NCBI GenBank assembly: GCA_017309115.1
Contig: JAFLEF010000003.1
Span: forward strand, 186,001-250,000
Direction of reading: 5' to 3'
Length of the DNA stretch: 64,000 nucleotides
DNA from: Verrucomicrobiota bacterium
GTDB lineage: Bacteria; Verrucomicrobiota; Verrucomicrobiia; Limisphaerales; UBA9464
Every line of letters begins with the position of its first letter. The stretch's first letter is position 1. Below are positions 1 to 9,278 of the stretch, piece by piece. The notes beneath the pieces were generated by a model. It saw nothing but the letters and a program-made list of their open reading frames with translations. It was not told where the DNA came from and did no database searches. The position numbers and the translations under genes were made by a program.

Positions 1-219
1 CAAGGAGGCAGCATCGGCAGGCCAAGTGAGGAGGACATTGCTGCCCACCACTTCAATCGCCACCGCGGGACCGGACGCTGACGGCCCGTTCGCCCAACTG
101 CCACTCTGAGGCACTCTGGGTTCGCGGGACGACTCCCCGAAAACGAGTCCCGCGGCAAAACCACGAAGCGCGATCAGTCCGAGTAGAAAAAGGGAGAGCG
201 AGGTTCGGATTGGGTTCAT
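1..219 (-). CDS. N-terminal part of a secreted protein (partial)
   Basis: The reverse strand reads as 73 open codons from an ATG at 219 and runs off the left edge. The first 23 or so residues form a signal peptide (two basic-to-hydrophobic segments ending FAAG). Near the edge the sequence reads VLLTWPADAASL, which resembles the domain found near the C-terminus of many Verrucomicrobiota secreted proteins (a hydrophobic-L-T/S-W-P strand preceding a sequence like 'GF.L...'). The protein may therefore be short or have an internal copy of that domain. It is not in the longest-frame listing because it is cut. Function unknown; that it is coding rests on the signal peptide and the family-like motif. 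Confidence 0.55.
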   Translation of the reverse strand, partial: MNPIRTSLSLFLLGLIALRGFAAGLVFGESSREPRVPQSGSWANGPSASGPAVAIEVVGSNVLLTWPADAASL

Positions 220-319
220 CCGAAGATTGGCTATCACAGTCGTTTTCAACTGCCCAGACTCATTCCGTCAGGACGGCCCGTCCCCGCTATCCGAGGCCAA
301 GGGCGGGAGCTGTGGGAGT

Positions 320-396
320 TGGTGCGCCCGGGGAGATTCGAACTCCCGACCGTCCGCTTAGAAGGCGGATGCTCTATCCAGCTGAGCTACGGGCGC
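320..396 (-). tRNA. tRNA-Arg (anticodon UCU)
   Basis: On the reverse strand the acceptor GCGCCCG (5' end at 396) pairs with CGGGCGC at 324-330. The D arm is GCTC/GAGC with a GG-containing loop. The anticodon stem TCCGC/GCGGA carries the loop CTTCTAA, giving anticodon UCU. The T arm is GGGAG-TTCGAAT-CTCCC. The discriminator A (323) and the CCA end (320-322) are encoded. The gene is 77 nt with CCA and all four arms pair fully, so it should be functional. It lies between the truncated secreted-protein gene and an ORF-free stretch. Confidence 0.97.
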
Positions 397-876
397 AAAC
401 TGCTTCGAAACAGCCGGCAAGGCGTGGCGAAAGACGTCGCATGCTGGCTTGGTTCGATACGTTCCAACTGGAGGATTCTACGCACGCTTCAAAGCGGGGG
501 GCAAGCTGGTGTGGCGCTCCCTTGAAACCGATGTGCAGTCGGTCGCCGTCCTTTACCTTGGTGACCTTCAGGAGCGGTAACGAGCACGCGTTGCCCCAAC
601 TGACCGGGTCAGGGGAGGAAAGCTAACCCTGTCGGAGGGTGAAGAATTTGGGGCAATTGCAGTCGTCGGATACGACTTGGATTACAAAGACTCGCTCCAC
701 CTTCGCGGGAACACCGCTATCGCGCCAACAACGTGGTCGGACCGCGCACTTCGCCCGGCAGTATCGGCAAAGCGCCACCTAGGCGCTTCGCCGCTTGCGA
801 CAGTTGGATGACTTCCGGCCCGAATCTACGAGTTCCCTGCCGCTGGGTGTGGTCTCCGCTTTGCTGGAGGTAGGTC
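397..876. other. 480-base stretch without a recognisable gene
   Basis: Both strands were read. Short open frames here overlap one another and the tRNA and show no family resemblance, no signal peptide and no ribosome binding site. The tRNA-Arg promoter must lie just to the right of 396. Nothing else can be supported. Confidence 0.5.
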
Positions 877-1083
877 ATGCAACCGAAACGGGAAGAGACT
901 CACGAACAGGAGATCAGCTGGGAGGTGACTCTGCGGTCCGGCGAGGTCGTCCAGTACCGCGGCCACACGGCCCGCGAGCGGGACGGTCGCTTGGAGTTTT
1001 GCGATCAACAGGGCGAGACAATGGAATCGCTGGCCCTCGCAAGCGTCTCCGATTGGCACCCGTTTCAAGCCATTGGGGAATGA
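877..1083 (+). CDS. small hypothetical protein
   Basis: A 68-residue acidic/polar protein with no membrane segment. A good Shine-Dalgarno (TGGAGGTAGG) sits 6-9 bases before the ATG, which is unusual in this window and supports translation. The sequence (ISWEVTLRSGEVVQYRGHT...) looks like a small beta-rich fold: two amphipathic strands followed by an acidic stretch. It is followed closely by the membrane protein gene at 1142 on the same strand, with which it may form an operon. I do not recognise a family. Confidence 0.5.
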   Translation: MQPKREETHEQEISWEVTLRSGEVVQYRGHTARERDGRLEFCDQQGETMESLALASVSDWHPFQAIGE

Positions 1084-1141
1084 AGTAGTAGCCGATGAGC
1101 GGCACGCATTTGCCCTCTTTCACTCTCCCAACTCCGTGACT

Positions 1142-1777
1142 ATGACTCTCTCGGCGTCTGACTTGCTCTGGCCGCTCCTTGGCGCCGTCCTAGGAACATC
1201 CGTCCTGGCTCTGATCGTCGTCACCCTAGCCGCCTCCGCGGTGCACGTCTTGAAGCCAGCGCAACGCGCGGGACTATTCCTGGTCTCGGTCTTGACGCTT
1301 TGGGTCGCCCTGGTGGGAACGGGCATCCTGGTCCGGAGCCGAAACGTCCCTACGACCCATCAGCGGCAAGAAGCGGAATCAACACCCACCCGTACGTTGC
1401 CCGCGCAAGTCATTCCGTCCGGTGCGATTTCCCAAGCAACGCAACCCATCCCGGAACCCACCCGGAACGTTGAGATTTTTTCAGCACCCGCGGCGGCAGC
1501 TCCGACCCCCTTGCCGACGACTTCAACGCCACAGCCAATTTCAAACTCCCCAACACCCCTCGCCGCCCCAGCCCGACGGCCGTCGGCTGACGAGTGGGTC
1601 CAGTATCAGGATCTGCGCGGGATCCGCGCTGAACGCCGGATTCGGTTGGGCGACGCCCGCTTCATCCAGAAGGGCGGCCAATACTACGTTGATTTCGGGA
1701 AAATTTCGGGCCTTCCCAACGAACTCCCGGTGGTGGCAGCCGATCAGGAGAAGGTTCGCCTCTGGTTGGGCGAGTAA
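1142..1777 (+). CDS. hypothetical membrane-anchored protein
   Basis: 211 residues from the ATG at 1142. A longer frame from a TTG at 1073 would overlap the preceding gene and only adds a non-hydrophobic leader, so I prefer 1142. Two adjacent transmembrane segments (about residues 8-30 and 40-62) are followed by a long Pro/Thr/Ser/Ala-rich linker (about 65-145). A compact C-terminal domain of about 60 residues contains WVQYQDLRG and YYVDFGKISGLP. The design looks like an inner-membrane anchor with a periplasm- or cytoplasm-facing small domain. The function is unknown. Confidence 0.55.
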   Translation: MTLSASDLLWPLLGAVLGTSVLALIVVTLAASAVHVLKPAQRAGLFLVSVLTLWVALVGTGILVRSRNVPTTHQRQEAESTPTRTLPAQVIPSGAISQATQPIPEPTRNVEIFSAPAAAAPTPLPTTSTPQPISNSPTPLAAPARRPSADEWVQYQDLRGIRAERRIRLGDARFIQKGGQYYVDFGKISGLPNELPVVAADQEKVRLWLGE

Positions 1778-1855
1778 GGGCAATTGCCTTGCAGCGTTCC
1801 TGGGAAACCAATGAGCAATTGGTTGCCGTCCTTCGCTTCGGGTGACCCTGAGTGC

Positions 1856-2500
1856 TCAGTTGGAGCGACCCGGCGCATTCAGATTCCCACCCGGCGGCGC
1901 TGGTGGCGGAAGCACTGGAACGGTCGAGTGAGGCTCGGCTGGAGAGTGGGCAGGGACATCCTCCACAGGCATAAAAACCTGGGGCTTCTTCGAGAACCCA
2001 GGAATGTAGGCCCCAGCGCGCCACCAAAAGAAGACGACCACCAGCAAGGCAGCACCTCCGATCCTTAGGGCGCCCCTTTTGATGAGGTCAGAACTCGGGC
2101 TCTTTCCTGGTGATTCATCATCCGTCAGCTCCTCGGGTTCCGGCTTTGAACTGGCGATCTCGGCAGCGAGTCGTTCCCGCATCAACTCCGGGTCCAATCC
2201 CACATCCCGGCCCACGCTGATGCCATAAAACTGCGAAAGACAGGAGTTGCGGGCACAATACCCGAGGCGAAGCCGGTTAATCTTTGGGTTGGAATCATCC
2301 GGTGGTGAGGAACGCAAGGCCATGAGTTCCGCGATGGACACCCGGATACCACATCCCACACATTCGACAAGGATTTCACTCGAAAGCACCTGATCCATCT
2401 TTGCCCCACCGATCCCGTCGGCGGCCAGGATGCGAATCAACGCCGTCGGAAGGCGGTGCAACTCGGGGATACGAATCCTAACCTCAGAGCCAGGAGCCAT
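1856..2500 (-). CDS. hypothetical protein with Cys motifs and one TM helix
   Basis: 214 residues. The N-terminal half contains CVGCG (about residues 47-51) and, some 35 residues later, CARNSC. Together these give four to five cysteines that could form a small zinc ribbon. A single transmembrane helix lies at about residues 146-160 (IGGAALLVVVFFWWRAG) and a proline-rich tail follows. The layout (cytoplasmic zinc-ribbon-like head, one TM, proline-rich extracytoplasmic tail) is seen in many uncharacterised bacterial proteins. It lies 48 bases downstream of the pseudopilin gene on the same strand, so co-transcription is possible. No function is proposed. Confidence 0.55.
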   Translation of the reverse strand: MAPGSEVRIRIPELHRLPTALIRILAADGIGGAKMDQVLSSEILVECVGCGIRVSIAELMALRSSPPDDSNPKINRLRLGYCARNSCLSQFYGISVGRDVGLDPELMRERLAAEIASSKPEPEELTDDESPGKSPSSDLIKRGALRIGGAALLVVVFFWWRAGAYIPGFSKKPQVFMPVEDVPAHSPAEPHSTVPVLPPPAPPGGNLNAPGRSN

Positions 2501-2548
2501 GCTTGTGTTTGAGAATCCAGACCGCTCATTCCATGGTCAACGGCCATT

Positions 2549-3418
2549 CTAGCGAACTCCCTGACCTATTCCGGCGGGCTTGTACCAAATCCATTCCGAC
2601 GTGGGCTCATACGGATGCTTCGGATCGTTCTGCAATGACTTGGAGAAATTGATCATTTTGGAATGACCATCTGCAAAAAGGATTGGGGAAAAGAATAGCG
2701 GTGGGGCCACCGTCGGATCCCCAAAGACACTGTGCCCCTTGTTTCGATGCCACTGATACCAGGCCACGGGTCGTCCCGGACATCCCCAGGGCCTCGCAGG
2801 CGGTTCATGGACGACGATGTACCGCGATGGATCCGGTACCCAGGACTCTGGTTTGCCACTCACGCCGAAGACCGGATCCGCTTCCGGCTCCAAGGTCCCG
2901 GGGGTGGTCAGCTTGGTCAATCCACCCGCATTGTAGTAATAGCTGCAGCCTATGTCCTCCCAGTTGGATTTCAGAGGATCGACACAGTCACAGTTTTGCA
3001 CGGTGACACCCTGATCGTTGGGGCAGCGAAAGGCTTTCGGGCTTTTCACATAGGCATTGAGCGGCCGGTCGTCGGAGGACGCGTAAAACTGACTGAGATG
3101 CTTGCTCGAAGGATCGTATGTCTTGCCGCCCAACGTGCGACGAATATCAAAAACTTTGGCGGTTCCATCAGGCAACCTTCCGGTCCAAATGGCGGAAACG
3201 TAGGTCTGTTTGTGGTCGTCGATGTACAACTGCATACCCAATCCGATTTGATGCAGGTTGTTGATGCATACGGTCTCGTTCGCCCGGCCTTTGGCTGTGG
3301 CCAAAGAGGGCAACAGAATCGAAGCCAGAATGGCGATGATCGCAATGACCACCAAGAGTTCGATGAGGGTGAATCCAGCCCGCTGATGAGAGATATCTGA
3401 AGATGTTGTAGGGTTCAT
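2549..3418 (-). CDS. prepilin-type N-terminal cleavage/methylation domain protein (DUF1559-like pseudopilin)
   Basis: 289 residues. A short basic leader of 14 residues is followed by the type IV prepilin motif [19 protein letters not shown] (residues 15-33). Cleavage is expected after Gly15 and methylation at the following Phe, with Glu at +5. The C-terminal domain carries the ADGH sequence (about residue 251) typical of the PVC-phylum processing-associated family, and several Cys pairs (CINN, CDC, CSYYY) that may form disulphides. Such genes are strongly expanded in Verrucomicrobiota and Planctomycetes; a role in a type II-like secretion or pseudopilus machine is inferred, not shown. The gene is divergent from the porin gene at 3603, with a 184-base shared intergenic region. 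Confidence 0.9.
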   Translation of the reverse strand: MNPTTSSDISHQRAGFTLIELLVVIAIIAILASILLPSLATAKGRANETVCINNLHQIGLGMQLYIDDHKQTYVSAIWTGRLPDGTAKVFDIRRTLGGKTYDPSSKHLSQFYASSDDRPLNAYVKSPKAFRCPNDQGVTVQNCDCVDPLKSNWEDIGCSYYYNAGGLTKLTTPGTLEPEADPVFGVSGKPESWVPDPSRYIVVHEPPARPWGCPGRPVAWYQWHRNKGHSVFGDPTVAPPLFFSPILFADGHSKMINFSKSLQNDPKHPYEPTSEWIWYKPAGIGQGVR

Positions 3419-3602
3419 AGAACAGGGCCAGATTGTGGTTGGCGTTTACACATGTCAAGCATGGACCCAAGGCAGAGCGACAATGGTGCGGAGGGCGATC
3501 TCCGGGCACCCGCACTGGAAGGGGCGCCGATATCCGGTTGCAGAAGGGGCGAAGAATTCGCTTAATCGCCTCGCTCCCTGAATCCAACGCTGGACTCTCT
3601 CC

Positions 3603-4964
3603 ATGTCGAATCGCCTCGTTCTGCTTGCTTTGACCGCTGGTTGCACGTCGTCGCTCTGGGCCAACGACACTCTGCGCCTAGGGCGGCATCGGCGGGAAGC
3701 TCAGGCCGACGCACCTCCGCCAGCCACCGCGATCGAAGGCACGTCCTACTGGGATCAGGAACATTTGCTGAACGATTGGTTTGGCTGGGGCGACGCGATG
3801 CGGACCAATGGGGTGCACTTGGTGGGAGACTTCACCACCGATCTGCTGGGCAATCCGGTGGGTGGTCTGAGTCAGGGGTTCGCTCCCGCTACGTCGCTGG
3901 GATTGCAACTTCAGGTGGATCTGGAGCGGATGCTGCCCCTGCCCAATACCGAGTTCGTGACCTCCATGGTTTGGCGAACAGGCGAGAACCTAAGCGCCGA
4001 ACACGTGGGCAATTTCTTCACCGTCGCCCAGCTCTACGGCGGGGAGAATCTGCGGCTCTACGAATTTCTGCTGCGCCAGTTTTTGTTCGAGCGTCAGCTG
4101 GAACTGCAGGTTGGTCGACAGGGTGCCTTCGACCAGTTCCTCGCGTTCCCAATCTTCTGCAATTACGTCAACAACGGGACGTGCGGTTCCCCCAAGGGTA
4201 CGTACTACAGCATCCCGGCGCTGGGTCAGACGGTGTATCCGACGGCGTCCTGGGGCGCCTTTGCCAAGTGGCAGGGAACCGATCAGCCCTGGTATGTCCA
4301 GGCTGGGGGCTACCTGTTGGACAGCGAGAATGGAGACAATGACACGCACGGACTGAACTGGACCTTCGACGCGGATCTCGGAGCGGCAGCGTTTCTCCAA
4401 GCCGGATACTCCATTCACCAGAAGCCGACCGACACGGGACTTCCCGGGATCTATGCGGTGGGCGGACTGTACAGCGAGGCGGAACAGACCGTCTTCAATG
4501 AGCCTGGCGCCGAACGCAGCAACGGGGGCGGCTACCTGGTGCTGCAACAGATGATTTTTCGACCGGATTCGAGTGACGAAAATCTGCGCCGATTCCGCAA
4601 TCTGTGGGGCTGGGGAGGTCAGCGAGGTCTGACCGCATTCACGGTGGTCATGGCCACGCCGGATGACGAGGTGAGTCAATTTCCGTTCTTCATCAATGGT
4701 GGACTGGTGTATCAGGGGATCCTTCCGGGGCGATCGGACGACTTTCTGGCGTTTGGTTACAACTGGGGCGGCTTGAGTGATCCCTGGCAGCAGCAGCAGC
4801 GGGATTTGGGTTTGCCGGCACCGGCCCGGGAAGTTGTTTTGGAACTGACCTACCGCTATGCCGTGACGCCGTTTCTTTATGTGCAGCCGGATCTGCAATG
4901 GGTCATGAATCCGTCCATCCCGGATGCGTTGGTGGTGGGGGCGCAGTTGTCGGTGACGTTTTGA
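3603..4964 (+). CDS. OprB-like carbohydrate porin
   Basis: 453 residues with an N-terminal signal peptide (cleavage near residue 20, SLWA-ND). The mature protein begins with the W-DQEHLLNDWFGWGD region followed by GVHLVGDFTTDLLGNPVGG, the pattern of the carbohydrate-selective OprB porin family. It shows alternating aromatic/hydrophobic strands throughout and ends VVGAQLSVTF, a typical outer-membrane beta-signal with terminal Phe. Length is normal for the family. Expected role: diffusion of sugars or other small solutes across the outer membrane. Two cysteines (CNYVNNGTC) could close an extracellular loop. A heptamer repeat starts 10 bases after the stop. Confidence 0.85.
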   Translation: MSNRLVLLALTAGCTSSLWANDTLRLGRHRREAQADAPPPATAIEGTSYWDQEHLLNDWFGWGDAMRTNGVHLVGDFTTDLLGNPVGGLSQGFAPATSLGLQLQVDLERMLPLPNTEFVTSMVWRTGENLSAEHVGNFFTVAQLYGGENLRLYEFLLRQFLFERQLELQVGRQGAFDQFLAFPIFCNYVNNGTCGSPKGTYYSIPALGQTVYPTASWGAFAKWQGTDQPWYVQAGGYLLDSENGDNDTHGLNWTFDADLGAAAFLQAGYSIHQKPTDTGLPGIYAVGGLYSEAEQTVFNEPGAERSNGGGYLVLQQMIFRPDSSDENLRRFRNLWGWGGQRGLTAFTVVMATPDDEVSQFPFFINGGLVYQGILPGRSDDFLAFGYNWGGLSDPWQQQQRDLGLPAPAREVVLELTYRYAVTPFLYVQPDLQWVMNPSIPDALVVGAQLSVTF

Positions 4965-4973
4965 AGGGGAGGT

Positions 4974-5001
4974 TGAGAGTTGAGAGTTGAAAGTTGAGAG
5001 A
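4974..5001 (+). repeat. heptamer tandem repeat (TGAGAGT)4
   Basis: Four head-to-tail heptamers starting 10 bases after the porin stop, with one mismatch in the third unit (TGAAAGT). The same heptamer class occurs at 28321-28340 and, inverted, at 62987-63021, each time beside a copy of the GTAGGGCGACGC repeat arm. Confidence 0.8.
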
Positions 5002-5008
5002 CAAAGGC

Positions 5009-5038
5009 CGGTAGGGCGACGCTCTGCGGAGCCGTTCG
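5009..5038. repeat. single arm of the 92-bp palindromic repeat family
   Basis: The 30 bases beginning CGGTAGGGCGACGCTCTGCG match, with few changes, the reverse complement of the right arms of the elements at 28214-28305 and 28370-28461. Only one arm is present here, so this is a half element. Confidence 0.7.
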
Positions 5039-5104
5039 TCCGCTGGTGGACGCAAGGCGGATCCGGATCACTGGTTTTGCTCAATTTTCCATGAACCGCC
5101 CCCT

Positions 5105-5181
5105 GTTCGTAGTCCCGACTTCAGGCGGCCCCTACGGGTGAGTCGGCGCTGGGGGGACGGGATAAATCCCGCACTACGAAC
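5105..5181. repeat. inverted-repeat intergenic element (GTAGT family)
   Basis: The outer arms GTTCGTAGT...(5105) and ...ACTACGAAC (to 5181) are exact inverses over 9 bases. Inside each arm is its own short palindrome (CCCGACTTCAGGCGG and CGGGATAAATCCCG). The total is 77 bp, just upstream of the DUF11-type gene. Related arms occur at 35127-35232 and 62909-62955. Confidence 0.75.
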
Positions 5182-5252
5182 GTTCCCCTGTTCCGTTCCT
5201 GATTTCTGGAGTTCCAAATTCCAGGCACTTGCCGTCTGCTGAGCGCACCTTG

Positions 5253-6650
5253 ATGCGGAACTGGGCCAAGTGGGTGGTTTGTTGCTGGATGTGGATCCTG
5301 GGCGGGGGAACCTTGCTCGGGCAGTCGGACAGTTTTGGGATCCGCTTCGGGGCGGTGCCAGATCCGGCGTTCGCACGCTCCGATGTGAGTTTCACCCTGG
5401 CCGTGACGAATCTCACTTTCCTGATCGTCAATGACGTTCAGGTCACCGTGTTACTTCAAGGCGCCGGGACGTTCCGGTCAGCGGAAATCGCCAATGGCTT
5501 CGCGACCAATTCGATTAGCTTCAATGGCGAGACGAATACGGTGATCTTTTTCCTGAATTTCCTGACCAACAGCGGTGTTGCGACGATGCGGTACACGTTC
5601 CGCCCGACCAGCTTTGGGGAGATCACGCAGACCGTGTTCGTGCAGACCATCAACACGCCGACGCAGTCGACCAATTATGTGACCGCCGTCCGCGCGGGCC
5701 GGGCGGATCTGACGGTAGGCATTCAGGCGGTGCCCGTGGGTTCCTTGGCGGGAGATTTGGTGGCGTACACGCTGGCCGTCACCAATTCCGGTCCCGACCT
5801 AGCCGCTGATGTCCGGCTCACCAACACTCTGCCGGCGGGGCTATCCCTATTGGGGGTGGATCCCGGTTTCCCTTTCAATCAACGGGGCAGTGAAGTGGTC
5901 GTTCGTCTGGGAGCGTTGGCGACCAATCAAGGAACGGCGGCGCAGTTGCGGGTGCAACCACAGGTGTCCGGGGCACTGCGCTTGCAGGCGTCGGTGGGCG
6001 CACCGGGGTACGACAATCCCGCCGGGAGTAATCGTCAGGCGTCGGCAACCATGACTGTCGCCACGCCGGGTCCAGGAGTGCTGACGGCCAGTCTGGTTTC
6101 GGCCCAACAATTCAATCCCCAAACCGGCCTGATGCAGCAGCGCGTTCGCGTGCGAAATGTGGGCGGCACCGGAGTGTCGGCGACGCGGGTGCTGGTGTCC
6201 GGACTGACCAATACTTTGGCCAACGCCCAAGGCACCAACGGCACCACTCCCTTCGTCACGTTATCGAGTCCATTGGGCGCTGGTGGAGCAGAGGATTTGT
6301 GGTTGATGATCTTCAATCCGTCCCGCGTTCCAGGGGGTAATCCTGCGGTGTCTGCTTTGGACGTACCGTTGCCAGGTCCGCTTCGACCGTACGGCACCAA
6401 CGTGGCGGTCGGTTATCCCCAGACCAAGTCCGATGGCACGGTATGGATCGAGTTTCCCACGACTCCCGGGCGGCAATACGCCGTGCTGTACGGCAATGAC
6501 GTCCAGTTGCTTTCGGGAATCGCCTTACCGGTAGTGGTGGCGCCAGCGAATCGGCTGCAATGGATTGATTCCGGACCGCCGCTGACCTCGTCGTCTCCCA
6601 CGAACGCCGCCTCGCGGATGTATCAAGTCATTGAACTCACCTGGCCATGA
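5253..6650 (+). CDS. DUF11-type repeat surface protein
   Basis: 465 residues from the ATG at 5253; the upstream TTG at 5229 only adds eight polar residues before the signal peptide. A hydrophobic signal segment ends near LLGQ (residue 24). Three immunoglobulin-like modules follow. The second has the DUF11 signature VAYTLAVTNSGPDLAADVRLTNTLP (about residues 170-194), and the first is a degenerate copy (DVSFTLAVTNLTFLIVNDVQVTV). The C-terminal portion ends in the GRQYAVLYGND...LQWIDSGPP pattern common in secreted proteins of this phylum. Probably extracellular or surface attached; an adhesive or structural role is inferred from the fold only. It lies upstream of the beta-barrel gene at 6748 on the same strand. 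Confidence 0.75.
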   Translation: MRNWAKWVVCCWMWILGGGTLLGQSDSFGIRFGAVPDPAFARSDVSFTLAVTNLTFLIVNDVQVTVLLQGAGTFRSAEIANGFATNSISFNGETNTVIFFLNFLTNSGVATMRYTFRPTSFGEITQTVFVQTINTPTQSTNYVTAVRAGRADLTVGIQAVPVGSLAGDLVAYTLAVTNSGPDLAADVRLTNTLPAGLSLLGVDPGFPFNQRGSEVVVRLGALATNQGTAAQLRVQPQVSGALRLQASVGAPGYDNPAGSNRQASATMTVATPGPGVLTASLVSAQQFNPQTGLMQQRVRVRNVGGTGVSATRVLVSGLTNTLANAQGTNGTTPFVTLSSPLGAGGAEDLWLMIFNPSRVPGGNPAVSALDVPLPGPLRPYGTNVAVGYPQTKSDGTVWIEFPTTPGRQYAVLYGNDVQLLSGIALPVVVAPANRLQWIDSGPPLTSSSPTNAASRMYQVIELTWP

Positions 6651-6747
6651 ATCTGGTTTTGTTGCGTCATTCATCCCGAAACTTTGAGCCGGCCCGGGCG
6701 ATTCACTTGCCGCTAGTCGGGTGGGTCGAGAGGCCGCCCGTACGCTC

Positions 6748-7821
6748 ATGACGCTTTCCCGACTCACTAACTCGGTTCGCCCGTCCCGGCTTTGGCCATG
6801 GGGATTGGCCCTGGCTGGTTGCCTGGTGGTGGCTCCGGCGGAAGGCCAGTCGTTTCTCGTGCGGGATGACTGGACCCGCAACTTTCGGATCGGTCTGCAA
6901 CTCGCCTTTAACATCCACTCGGAGTTCTCCCTGGATGGTTTGGTTTCGATTGGCTCAGGTGATCCCGGCGCCACCGGAGTGCCCGGGGTGAACCATTTCT
7001 ACGACGACGGATATGTCCGGGTGGACAACACGGGCAATGCCGGCGGGGTGACCTCGTTTTGGGGCTACGACAACGCCTCGCAATACGACCCGGTCACGAG
7101 AACGTTGGTGTACAAGAACACGCGGGGCTTTGCCGCGCAGAACGACATCGACGTCGATTCGGGGGCCACCTTTGGCTTCGAGTTGGCGTATGGCGGGAAA
7201 ATCTACGATTGGCGCCGGGTGCGACTGGGTTGGGAGTTTGGCTATGGGTTGTTGCCGTTGAACATGGAGGACAGTTCCGCGCTCCCGGCCACCTTCCTCC
7301 GCGTCGTGCAGTCGTTTCAGACGGGAGGCATCGCTTTGCCCACGGCGCCGTATCAGGGCGGTCCGTCTGGATTGGGGCCGGTGATTCCCGACATCGCCAC
7401 CGGTTTGGCGCCGGAGATCATTAACGGCGAACTGACGGGCAGCCGAGAACTGGATGTTACGCTGCACTCGTTTCGCTTGGGGCCGACGCTCTTCTGGCGA
7501 TTTCATCGGCGCTGGGCGGTGACGGGCGGAGTAGGCCCGGCTCTGGGGTTGCTGAATGGCGGCTACCGCTACAACGAAGTCTTCCTATTCGACGATGGGA
7601 CCACCGCCGCCAACTCGGGCGACTTCGACCAGACAATCTTCCTCTTCGGCGGTTATGCGTCCGGCACGATTCTGTTTCGAGTGATCGCGAATGCCGACCT
7701 GTATCTCTCGGCGCAGTTCCTGTCGCTGGGGGATGTTCAGTACGGCGGAGGCGGACGCCGGGCCACGATGGATTTGGGACGCACCGTGATGACGTCGATC
7801 GGAATCAATTGGCCGTTCTAA
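6748..7821 (+). CDS. outer-membrane beta-barrel protein (hypothetical)
   Basis: 357 residues from the ATG at 6748; the GTG at 6721 is possible but places nine extra residues before the signal peptide. The signal peptide is at residues 1-32 (cleavage near AEGQ-SF). The mature chain is rich in alternating amphipathic strands with aromatic belts (FGFELAYGGKIYDWRRVRLGWEFGY, LGPTLFWRFHRRWAVTGGVGPALGL) and ends MTSIGINWPF with a terminal Phe, the hallmark of an outer-membrane barrel. I do not recognise a named family. Its last codons overlap by four bases the stop of the convergent HEAT gene at 7818. Confidence 0.65.
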   Translation: MTLSRLTNSVRPSRLWPWGLALAGCLVVAPAEGQSFLVRDDWTRNFRIGLQLAFNIHSEFSLDGLVSIGSGDPGATGVPGVNHFYDDGYVRVDNTGNAGGVTSFWGYDNASQYDPVTRTLVYKNTRGFAAQNDIDVDSGATFGFELAYGGKIYDWRRVRLGWEFGYGLLPLNMEDSSALPATFLRVVQSFQTGGIALPTAPYQGGPSGLGPVIPDIATGLAPEIINGELTGSRELDVTLHSFRLGPTLFWRFHRRWAVTGGVGPALGLLNGGYRYNEVFLFDDGTTAANSGDFDQTIFLFGGYASGTILFRVIANADLYLSAQFLSLGDVQYGGGGRRATMDLGRTVMTSIGINWPF

Positions 7822-9224
7822 GCAGTGGTTTGTCCCAAACGCTTTCGTGCGAGATCGCGTAGCTCGGGGGACTCGAAAGGATCCGCCGCCAGGTCGGCTA
7901 GGCGGTCTGCTGCCCGGGGCGCCGTGAGCGACGCAGCTTCCACGGCTTCGTCCCGTACTCGCGCTTCGCAGTCCCAGAGGCATTCGGTCGCGTAGGTTTC
8001 CCGGAAACCGTCCGGATCCGTGCGACGCAGGGCGGGAACGATATACCAGCGGGAGCAGGAGTGCTCGACCCGTTCGTAGGCCGATTGGAGCTCGGGGATG
8101 GGGCCCACATCGGGGCTTCGTCCGATAGCTCGGCTGATCTCGCAGATGGCGTAATGGTTTTCGCATTCGTCTTCCAACAGTTTGGGAAGCCGGGCGCTGA
8201 GTCGCGGCAGGTCCGAGCGATCCGCGTGCTCGGCGAGGATCTGCCAAGAGATGCGGTCCAGTCGCGGGTCGACGTGGGTCCAATACTTGTTGGCGAGCGG
8301 AAGAAGCACCGGTGCCGGCAGAGTCAGGAGGATTTGAATGAATCTCCAGTGGTTGGTGCGGCGGGACTTGGGGTGGCGCAGCATCGTTTCGATGAGCCAG
8401 TCCAAGAGGTCAGGCGTGGCGACGGCTTCGAGAGCCGCGAGCGCAGTGTAGGCGGCCCAATTGGATTCCCAGCGGCTCACTTCATTCTGGAGATACGCCG
8501 TGTCCTCCGGGCGGACTACGGCCTGAACGATCTCCCGCGGGATGTGCTGATTGGAGGTGCAGGCATGCTGAATGAGTCCCCGCAGGTTGAGGGTGCGGAG
8601 CCAAACGATTCGTTCGTCCCGTTCTTCGTTTCGCCGGCGACGGCCTTCGGTGCAGAATTGGAGGGCGTCCAGGATCCGATCATTCAGGGTCGCGAGTCGC
8701 TTCCAGGCCGGATTCTCGGGATATTGCCACTCGAGAGCCGACCGGAGCGACTCCGGCGTGGAAAACCGCGACTCGATGATTCGGGCCAACCGGACGCAGA
8801 GTTCGGCGTCACCTGTGCTGACGAGGGCGTCGAGGCAAACGTCCCAACGATGGGCTTGGCGCACGACTTCCAGCAGGATTTCCGCCGCTGCGGTTGAACC
8901 CCGTTCGGCCATGGCTCCGAGGGTGTCGTTAACGAGGCCTGACTGATATTCCTGGTCTTCATCCCCTCGGACTTCCCGAAGGCGCTGGACCAAGGGATCG
9001 AGGTCTAGGTCCAGTTTCAGGGCCAGGTCCGCATAGGACTCCGAACGCTCCTCGCACTGAATGTCCATCCGGGGATCGTCCAGGATGCAGGACGTCAGCA
9101 GGCGGCGAGCTTTCGAGCGCGGAAGATCCTGGGCGATCAGGAAGCCGAGGCCACGGCCCCGTTGGAGCTGACCGAGGGCTGTGTCATAGGCGGCGTTTGG
9201 GAAGGGCACGAAGGAACTGTGCAA
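7818..9224 (-). CDS. HEAT-repeat protein
   Basis: 468 residues, almost entirely alpha-helical, with recurrent paired helices (for example the TLGAMAERGSTAAAEILLEVV and WDVCLDALVSTGDAELCVRLARII regions) typical of HEAT/armadillo-like repeats. There is no signal peptide or membrane segment, so it is probably cytosolic and used for protein binding. The frame has no ATG near its beginning; the start is TTG at 9224 with an AGGTCGG sequence upstream. The frame is continuous with the serA stop codon 54 bases upstream, so the two genes are in the same reading frame and probably in one transcript. The specific function is unknown. Confidence 0.65.
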   Translation of the reverse strand: MHSSFVPFPNAAYDTALGQLQRGRGLGFLIAQDLPRSKARRLLTSCILDDPRMDIQCEERSESYADLALKLDLDLDPLVQRLREVRGDEDQEYQSGLVNDTLGAMAERGSTAAAEILLEVVRQAHRWDVCLDALVSTGDAELCVRLARIIESRFSTPESLRSALEWQYPENPAWKRLATLNDRILDALQFCTEGRRRRNEERDERIVWLRTLNLRGLIQHACTSNQHIPREIVQAVVRPEDTAYLQNEVSRWESNWAAYTALAALEAVATPDLLDWLIETMLRHPKSRRTNHWRFIQILLTLPAPVLLPLANKYWTHVDPRLDRISWQILAEHADRSDLPRLSARLPKLLEDECENHYAICEISRAIGRSPDVGPIPELQSAYERVEHSCSRWYIVPALRRTDPDGFRETYATECLWDCEARVRDEAVEAASLTAPRAADRLADLAADPFESPELRDLARKRLGQTTA

Positions 9225-9278
9225 TTCAGCGCCAACCGACCTGACAACGTTCGATCTGCGCCAGGGCTCTGCCCGGAA

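Noticed and set aside
795-1088. 97-residue plus-strand frame
   Set aside because: Overlaps the better supported small gene at 877 (which has a Shine-Dalgarno) and has a shadow-like composition.
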